Shown: in pieces, positions 13,032 to 16,898 of the stretch
How positions within the stretch are numbered: position 1 is the first letter of the stretch
How the letters are laid out: each line of letters begins with the position of its first letter
Assembly: GCA_044450465.1 (NCBI GenBank)
Contig: JBIOJB010000065.1
Location: 1-16,898, forward strand
From: JBIOJB01 sp044450465
GTDB taxonomy: Bacteria; Chloroflexota; Dormibacteria; Dormibacterales; Dormibacteraceae
Reading direction: 5' to 3'
Length of the DNA: 16,898 bases
Program-made: the position numbers and the translations under genes
Notes under the pieces: model-generated
Told to the model about the DNA's origin: nothing
Databases searched by the model: none
The model's input: the letters and a program-made list of their open reading frames with translations, nothing else

Positions 13032-13504
13032 GCCACCGTTTGCCCAACCTGCTGGCCCTCCGCCACACGCAAGCGCTAAAGCAGGCTGCTGAGGCGACCA
13101 ACCGCACGGCCGGGATGGGTGCCGGCTACGGGCAGCAGGTTCACGCACAGCTAGGCGCGAGCGGAGGTTCGGGTAACTTCAGCGCTCTGGCTTACGCCAT
13201 CGTGCCCGGCACCTCAGTCGCGATACTCGTGGGTCATCCTTGCAGCCTGCGCCTCGAAGCCATCCTCGTTGCGAAGATCACGGCTGGCGCAAATAACGGC
13301 AAGGTGAGACTCAACGCCGGCACCCTAGGGACGACGGGCGATGCGCTCTATGGCGCGCCCTATTTTGTGACCGCGTCGATCTTCTTCGATTTGCCCTGGG
13401 TTCAGCCGGGGTACTACACGTGCGAGGTCGACGCTGCGGTCGACAATGTGGCCACCACCCTCAACCTCGCCGCGAGTCTGGTTATCAGCCAGTGGCTCGC
13501 ATGA
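13028..13504 (+). CDS. hypothetical protein after the tape measure; possible tail-tip component
   Basis: A 158-residue protein with ATG at 13028 overlapping the tape measure stop; an in-frame ATG at 13022 is an equal choice. After a helical N-terminus with TNRTAGMGAGYGQQV the chain is beta-rich (LAYAIVPGTSVAILVGHPCSLRLEAILVAKITAG and GYYTCEVDAAVDNVATTLN), like a jelly-roll or fibre knob. No signal peptide. Genes after a tape measure usually code distal tail or receptor-binding proteins, so that is a reasonable guess. I do not recognise the family. Confidence 0.62.
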   Translation: MSHRLPNLLALRHTQALKQAAEATNRTAGMGAGYGQQVHAQLGASGGSGNFSALAYAIVPGTSVAILVGHPCSLRLEAILVAKITAGANNGKVRLNAGTLGTTGDALYGAPYFVTASIFFDLPWVQPGYYTCEVDAAVDNVATTLNLAASLVISQWLA

Positions 13505-13857
13505 TTGACCGAGCTGCGCTTGAGCTGATTGTGCGCGATGACCTCGACCAATGGCTGAAGGCGAACGGGTATCTGGCCGGGCGGCTGTTCCATCCTGGCG
13601 GACGTCTGTTTCCACCGGGCTGGGACCACGATGTCCTGGTCACTCACTACGTCGACGAGCTTGCCGCGGGCACCATGCATTTGGTTGGCGGACATCTCCA
13701 GTTGGTCAGCGCTGGTCAGTCAGCCGGCAATGGAGTCGACGACCCCTTCCGAGGATGGAGCACCGGCCATGCGCCGTCCAGCTGGACTTGGAGCCCGGTC
13801 GCGCCACTTCATCCCGACAGTCAGGCTGCCGGCCCACAGGGCGATCCACAGGGCTGA
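13501..13857 (+). CDS. hypothetical protein, last gene of the rightward array
   Basis: A 118-residue protein, ATGA overlap with the previous gene. The first 75 residues look like a real globular domain (LELIVRDDLDQWLKANGYLA, PPGWDHDVLVTHYVDELAAG). The last 45 are Gly/Pro/Ser/Trp-rich and lie antisense to the end of the membrane-protein gene (13720-14223), a convergent overlap of 138 bp. One of the two C-termini may be an extension produced when the leftward cassette was inserted. Function unknown; position suggests a tail or particle accessory. Confidence 0.55.
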   Translation: MIDRAALELIVRDDLDQWLKANGYLAGRLFHPGGRLFPPGWDHDVLVTHYVDELAAGTMHLVGGHLQLVSAGQSAGNGVDDPFRGWSTGHAPSSWTWSPVAPLHPDSQAAGPQGDPQG

Positions 13858-14223
13858 GGACGCCAGCAGGCTCCAGCTGGTGACCGGGTGGAACAGAACG
13901 AGCCGGTTGTCCTCGAGCCACGGCAGCACGGCGGGCAGCGAGCGACCGTCGAGCCAGTAATACAGGACATCCTCGAGCCCGCTGAAAGCCAGCGCGTAGA
14001 ACGCGGCCGCGTACCACAGGGCCCAGGCGCCGGCGTCCCAGAGCAGCACCACGCCGAGCCCGATCATGCCGAGCAGCACAGCCTGACGTCCCGTCTGGTA
14101 CTGCGCGTCGAAGCGATAGAACTCGTGGCCGTTGGACTCGAAGATGCGCTGCCACAGCAGGATGTCGCTGAGCGCGTAGAAGAGAAGCCCAACGGCCAGA
14201 GCGACCACCACCCTGCGTCTCAT
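13720..14223 (-). CDS. four-helix integral membrane protein
   Basis: A 167-residue protein whose ATG overlaps the upstream stop (ATGA). Hydrophobic helices lie at about 5-24, 47-63, 66-82 and 116-136; between them are FYRFDAQYQTGR and GLEDVLYYWLDGRSLPAVLPWL, which look like conserved polar loops rather than random spacer. The tail (140-167) is hydrophilic. It is the last gene of the leftward recombinase cassette. It is not recognisable as a holin, which is usually shorter with one to three helices. A membrane effector in a cargo or immunity module is possible, on context only. Confidence 0.68.
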   Translation of the reverse strand: MRRRVVVALAVGLLFYALSDILLWQRIFESNGHEFYRFDAQYQTGRQAVLLGMIGLGVVLLWDAGAWALWYAAAFYALAFSGLEDVLYYWLDGRSLPAVLPWLEDNRLVLFHPVTSWSLLASSALWIALWAGSLTVGMKWRDRAPSPAGRRMAGAPSSEGVVDSIAG

Positions 14224-14519
14224 GGCTGAGGACGCACCGGTGGCCGCTCGTCGGCCTGCCAGGCGGCCGAGTCCTCGATGATCCAGGTCGCGTCCGGTGG
14301 CCCTTCGAAACCGTGCGACTCCATGAACTCCCGAAATGTTGGCTTCTCGTCGCGCACAAGAGGATGACCATCGCGGAAAGGATGCAGTCGGCCCGCAAGC
14401 TCGGCCTCCCACAGGCGCTTGTAATTCAGGACAGCCGGGCCGCGCGCGATCGCTTCCTCAGCGGTAAGCAGACGAGGCAATCGATTTCGCTGCGGCACAA
14501 GACCGCGAGGCCGTCTCAT
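14220..14519 (-). CDS. hypothetical 99-residue protein of the recombinase cassette
   Basis: The ATG overlaps the recombinase stop and the TGA overlaps the membrane-protein start, four bases each, so it sits inside a coupled operon. The chain has a basic N-terminus (MRRPRGLVPQRNRLPRLLT), a helix (EEAIARGPAVLNYKRLWEAE), and HPFRDGHPLVRDEKPTFREF, then an acidic Trp-containing end. There is no recognised domain and no cysteine cluster. Function unknown. Confidence 0.6.
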   Translation of the reverse strand: MRRPRGLVPQRNRLPRLLTAEEAIARGPAVLNYKRLWEAELAGRLHPFRDGHPLVRDEKPTFREFMESHGFEGPPDATWIIEDSAAWQADERPPVRPQP

Positions 14520-15496
14520 GAGGCCTTCCTGATCTGGACGTCAAGGGCGTCGACCGCATCCCGCCGCCGCTCGAGGCCGACCTCCGCGTAGGCCATGACT
14601 GTCTCAAGCCCGTGATGGCCCAGGTGCTTGGCGATCACGATGCCCTCGACGTGATTCCGCAGCATTGACGTGCCGCATGAATGGCGGATCCGATGGCTCG
14701 AGAACCGCCCGATTTCCAGTGCCTTGGCCAGCTGGTACCAGCACGCATCGGCCCGGTTCTTGGTCAGGCGGGTGATCGGGCGAGATCCGCTCGACCCGTG
14801 GGCGCACCGCCACTGGCCAGGGTGCCCGACGAACAGGGCTGGATTGTCGTCGAGGCGCGCCCCGAGGTAGTCGTTGACGGCCGCCACCGCCAGGTCGCTG
14901 AACAGCAACGTGTGGGTCCGGCCGCCCTTCTGGATCACATCAGCACTGCGGTCCCGGATTGAGTCGCGATCCATCGAGAGGGCGGCGCTGATGCGCGAAC
15001 CCGACGAGAACAGGACCCAGAAGAGTGCGCGGGTGCGCAGCTGGATTATGTCCCTGCGATCAGGTTCGGCGAGCGCGCTTTGGAGGACCTCGAGGTCAGC
15101 CCGGGGTATCGGCCGAGGCCTCGACGCCGGCACGCGCGGGCTGTCGACTCGCAGGAACAGGGCGTTGTTCGACATCTCGAGCTCCTGGTTGGCGCACCAC
15201 CTCAGCAGGCCTCGGACCGCCGCCGCGGCGAGCTGCTGAGTCTTCAGCGACTTCCGGGTCGCGACGTCGTCCTGCCATTGTTCGATGTGAGACCGTTGCA
15301 ACTCGGCTAGGCTCGCGACGCCAGCTGAGCCCATCCATGTGGCGAAGTCTTGGAGCTCGAAGCGATAGGCCGTAAGCGTGTCCGGTCGCCGGCCGCGCCG
15401 GGTCAGGTAGCGAAAGTAGCCGGCCTCGAGCTCCTGGAGCCACGCCGGCATCGGTCCCCGGTCATAGGTGCGAGGCCTGCCCGGTCGGCCGCTCAT
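14516..15496 (-). CDS. second tyrosine recombinase (XerC/D-like)
   Basis: A 326-residue recombinase distinct from the attL integrase. It has a core-binding domain (about 17-105: YFRYLTRRGRRPDTLTAYRF) and a catalytic domain with R168 (GSRISAAL), K190 (QKGGRTH), H268-x-x-R271 (HRIRHSCGT), H294 (LGHHG) and Y303 (MAYAEV), so all active-site residues are present. It lacks the arm-binding N-terminal domain of phage integrases and is closer to Xer-type or transposon recombinases. Both ends overlap neighbouring genes by four bases. Possible jobs are resolving dimers of the replicating circle, inverting or moving a cassette, or being the relic of a second insertion. Confidence 0.9.
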   Translation of the reverse strand: MSGRPGRPRTYDRGPMPAWLQELEAGYFRYLTRRGRRPDTLTAYRFELQDFATWMGSAGVASLAELQRSHIEQWQDDVATRKSLKTQQLAAAAVRGLLRWCANQELEMSNNALFLRVDSPRVPASRPRPIPRADLEVLQSALAEPDRRDIIQLRTRALFWVLFSSGSRISAALSMDRDSIRDRSADVIQKGGRTHTLLFSDLAVAAVNDYLGARLDDNPALFVGHPGQWRCAHGSSGSRPITRLTKNRADACWYQLAKALEIGRFSSHRIRHSCGTSMLRNHVEGIVIAKHLGHHGLETVMAYAEVGLERRRDAVDALDVQIRKAS

Positions 15497-15909
15497 GGCC
15501 GCACCTGCGTCTTCGCGTACCGGATAAATGCCTCGACGCGGTCGACGTCGTCATCACGATCGATGATTTCGCAGACTGCCTGGTTGAGTTCCATGCGTTT
15601 CTGGATGACGAACTCGAGGTAGTCAATCGCCGCCTGGTCGCCCTCTCCAACGCGAAGCCGCTCGAGCGAGTGCAGAGCGCCACAGGTCGGGCGCCGCTCG
15701 GGCCCGACCAGAAGGTTGCGGGCCATGCACTCGAGGTCGTACTTCAACGATGTGCGGTCGTCGCATCCTGGATACCGAGCAGCCATGAGGCGGTCGATCG
15801 CTGGCCATGCCCTATCGATCATCTCGAGCAGATAGCGGAGCGGTGCCTCCAACTTAAGAACCTGCTCGACGTCGGCGAGGTCGACCTTCTGAACGGTTGC
15901 GTTTGCCAT
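15493..15909 (-). CDS. helical hypothetical protein, first gene of the recombinase cassette
   Basis: A 138-residue protein from ATG 15909 with a strong ribosome site AGGAGG (15917-15922) seven bases upstream; the longer open frame would run through the divergent HTH gene and is rejected. It is nearly all helical and charged (VDLADVEQVLKLEAPLRYLL, AAIDYLEFVIQKRMELNQAV, RVEAFIRYAKTQVRP), with three scattered cysteines. It may be a partner of the recombinase, with whose ATG its stop overlaps. Family not recognised. Confidence 0.68.
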   Translation of the reverse strand: MANATVQKVDLADVEQVLKLEAPLRYLLEMIDRAWPAIDRLMAARYPGCDDRTSLKYDLECMARNLLVGPERRPTCGALHSLERLRVGEGDQAAIDYLEFVIQKRMELNQAVCEIIDRDDDVDRVEAFIRYAKTQVRP

Positions 15910-15968
15910 CTCTCTCCCTCCTAGTTTCCCGCTGAAACTCGGCCGCCTCGAGCGGCCGGCTGGCCCGC

Positions 15969-16027
15969 ACGATACCAGTTCTGGCGATGAATGGCGAAGA
16001 TCGGCTAATATTGGCGCTACATGGCGA
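15969..16027. promoter_or_regulatory. divergent promoter/operator with 10-bp-phased TGGCG repeats
   Basis: TGGCG(A/C) occurs in the same orientation at 15982, 15992, 16012 and 16022, spaced 10, 20 and 10 bp, hence on one face of the helix. The copy at 15992-15997 serves on the minus strand as a -35-like TCGCCA, 17 bp from an extended -10 (TGG-TATCGT, 15977-15969) for the leftward cassette. On the plus strand TAATAT (16006-16011) is a -10 candidate only 10 bases before the ATG at 16021. A protein bound here could control both directions, and the nearby HTH protein is the natural candidate. Confidence 0.45.
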
Positions 16028-16521
16028 TAGCATCCGCAGCGATCTTGCCGACCTGGAGAAGCCTCGACGACGCAGCTGAGCAGACCGGGATTGGCCGGCG
16101 CACGCTGACGCGCTGGGTCTCCGATGGAAAGCTGCGTGCCTACACGCGCGCCGGCGATCGCAAGCGCTATGTCGACCTCGACGACATCCGGAAGCTCCAA
16201 GAGTTGATACCGGTTGACGGCGTCTGGGTTGCTCGAGTGACCGTGAAGCTGGCGCGATACCCCACCCGAGAGAAGCAAGAGGCAATGCAACGTATGATCT
16301 CGGACTCTCGCACCGAAATTCCGAGATACATCAAGCCCGTAATTGAGTGGGATCGGTCCAACTCGGAAGTTCATGTGACGCTGGCTTCGGTCACTACGGA
16401 TCCCGCCCGAATCGGCACGATCGTGAGTCGGCACCTTCAGGCGTCAGCAATTCAGACCATGTTTGACTCAGCGTCGAGAATGACCATTTCCGCTTTGGTG
16501 GCGCTCGCCGATTGGAAGTAG
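16021..16521 (+). CDS. MerR/HTH_17-type DNA-binding protein with unknown C-terminal domain
   Basis: A 166-residue protein. Residues about 12-62 are a winged HTH of the excisionase/MerR kind (LDDAAEQTGIGRRTLTRWVS, DGKLRAYTRAGDRKRYVDLD, DIRKL). Residues about 65-166 form an unrecognised alpha/beta domain (VWVARVTVKLARYPTREKQE, VIEWDRSNSEVHVTLASVTT) that could sense a signal or multimerise. No ribosome site precedes the ATG, and a -10-like TAATAT lies close to it, so the transcript may be leaderless. It stands alone, divergent from the recombinase cassette and next to attR. Likely roles: autorepressor and regulator of the cassette, or directionality factor for the second recombinase. Confidence 0.72.
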   Translation: MAIASAAILPTWRSLDDAAEQTGIGRRTLTRWVSDGKLRAYTRAGDRKRYVDLDDIRKLQELIPVDGVWVARVTVKLARYPTREKQEAMQRMISDSRTEIPRYIKPVIEWDRSNSEVHVTLASVTTDPARIGTIVSRHLQASAIQTMFDSASRMTISALVALADWK

Positions 16522-16588
16522 AACGGTTGACTCCGATTGCCTCCGCGAAGCGACGCCTGGTTGAGTACGCAACCACCATCCGCTGCTT

Positions 16589-16612
16589 GGCAGCAACGCT
16601 GGCAGCAGTAGG
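16589..16612 (+). repeat. attR-side copy of the shared repeat (candidate integrase arm site)
   Basis: GGCAGCAACGCTGGCAGCAG followed by TAGG, two GGCAGCA units 12 bp apart. It matches 3244-3266 apart from one extra base, and its first 20 bases are identical to the minus strand of 6875-6894. Confidence 0.6.
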
Positions 16613-16657
16613 CATCGCGGAGGGTAGTTCTACGTAGCTCCGCATGGCGTTGCGTGA

Positions 16658-16685
16658 ATACGAATTCCGGTGGTCGAGTTCGTAT
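16658..16685. repeat. inverted repeat beside attR
   Basis: ATACGAA (16658-16664) and TTCGTAT (16679-16685) are perfect inverted copies separated by 14 bases and end seven bases before the att core. No T-run follows, so a terminator is unlikely; a recombination-protein binding site or imperfect dyad is more plausible. Confidence 0.4.
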
Positions 16686-16692
16686 GCCGGGT

Positions 16693-16736
16693 ACTCATAA
16701 TCGGCTGGTCGATGGTTCGAATCCATCCGGGCCCAC
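16693..16736 (+). repeat. attR core: 44-bp tRNA 3' fragment
   Basis: Identical over all 44 bases to 3139-3182. The bases before it do not form a tRNA 5' half, so this is the fragment left by integration at the far end of the element. Confidence 0.93.
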
Positions 16737-16898
16737 TCCCCCAGCCACGAGGGAGATAGCCGTGCATATTCCTCACTGAGGGCCGGCCCCATCTGCCAGG
16801 GTCGTTTGCCTCTGCATCGCAGGTGGCTTGAGGGTGAGAGTGGGGGCGAGGGAGTTTGGAGACATGCTTGTGCAGGGCGACATCCTTATCAACAGGCC

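Larger units (their letters stand above)
3183..16736. mobile_element. 13.55-kb tRNA-integrated phage-like element (satellite or reduced prophage)
   Basis: Its bounds are set by the 44-bp att repeats. The integrase lies next to attL and points toward it. Contents in order: integrase and zinc-finger operon (leftward), then XRE and excisionase-like regulators, replication initiator with internal iterons, terminase-like genes, unknown genes, tape measure protein (rightward), then a second recombinase cassette (leftward) and a HTH gene before attR. Capsid, portal, protease, terminase ATPase, tail tube, baseplate and lysis genes were looked for and not recognised, and the size is below that of normal tailed phages. 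The gene order integrase / regulators / replication / small terminase parallels phage-inducible chromosomal islands. A degraded prophage cannot be excluded, but the genes look intact and tightly overlapped. Confidence 0.88.
16522..16898. other. gene-free right end of the element and host flank
   Basis: This 377-base stretch has no supported gene. Up to 16692 it is the attR arm of the element: a small hairpin GGTTG/CAACC (16559-16574), the 24-bp repeat (16589-16612) and an inverted repeat (16658-16685). Then comes the att core (16693-16736). After 16737 it is host DNA; an ATG at 16864 opens a frame (MLVQGDILINR) that runs off the window and cannot be judged. Confidence 0.7.

Noticed and set aside
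13720..14223. Holin/lysis gene
   Set aside because: Four helices and conserved-looking polar loops, no endolysin beside it, and it belongs to the recombinase cassette.
15910..16434. N-terminal extension of the 138-residue protein (minus strand)
   Set aside because: It runs antisense through the divergent promoter and the HTH gene, while a strong AGGAGG and ATG exist at 15909.
16394..16792. Minus-strand frame of 132 residues containing MDSNHRPADYEYP
   Set aside because: This peptide is the well-known false translation antisense to a tRNA 3' half; it lies over the attR fragment and over the HTH gene.
16864..16898. Start of a host gene at the right edge
   Set aside because: Only about 11 codons are visible, with a poor ribosome-site spacing; not enough to support a call.

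Overview
The window is high-GC bacterial DNA with short intergenic gaps, many stop/start overlaps, frequent GTG starts and at least one likely leaderless promoter. This fits a soil-type high-GC lineage such as Actinomycetota, Chloroflexota or Dormibacterota; the sequence alone does not settle which. Three regions can be recognised.

Region A (1-3181) is host chromosome. On the minus strand are the N-terminal part of a GlcD-type FAD-linked oxidase, cut by the window edge, and a small gene just upstream of it. On the plus strand is a tightly packed run: a zinc-type uroporphyrinogen-decarboxylase-family methyltransferase, a VOC (glyoxalase-fold) protein, a small helical protein and a lipoprotein-like protein resembling the P1 head domain of SecD. 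The region ends in a CAU-anticodon tRNA, most likely tRNA-Ile2.

Region B (3183-16736, about 13.55 kb) is a mobile element integrated in that tRNA. A 44-bp perfect direct repeat (3139-3182 and 16693-16736), running from the anticodon loop to the tRNA 3' end, marks attL and attR, and the tRNA stays intact at attL. A leftward operon encodes a zinc-finger protein and a tyrosine integrase. A divergent rightward array of 17 genes (5256-13857), nearly all joined by ATGA/GTGA overlaps, carries an XRE regulator, an excisionase-like HTH protein, a winged-helix replication initiator, a terminase-small-subunit-like protein, a possible stand-alone terminase-nuclease-like protein, an Ig-domain protein, several unknown proteins and a tail tape-measure protein. 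Next to attR a second, divergent module (13720-16521) holds a second tyrosine recombinase, three unknown partners (one a membrane protein) and a MerR/HTH_17-type regulator.

The most striking structure is a lambda-like replication origin inside the initiator gene: six spaced copies of a 15-bp palindromic iteron (6420-6554), two of them identical perfect palindromes, followed directly by a 40-bp A/T-rich tract (6558-6597) in otherwise GC-rich DNA. The element therefore looks able to integrate, excise and replicate, and it has packaging- and tail-like genes. I see no capsid, portal, protease, terminase ATPase, tail tube, baseplate or lysis gene. It is best read as a phage satellite (a functional analogue of a phage-inducible chromosomal island) that brings its own tape measure, or as a strongly reduced prophage.

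Region C (16737-16898) is host flank with no supported gene.
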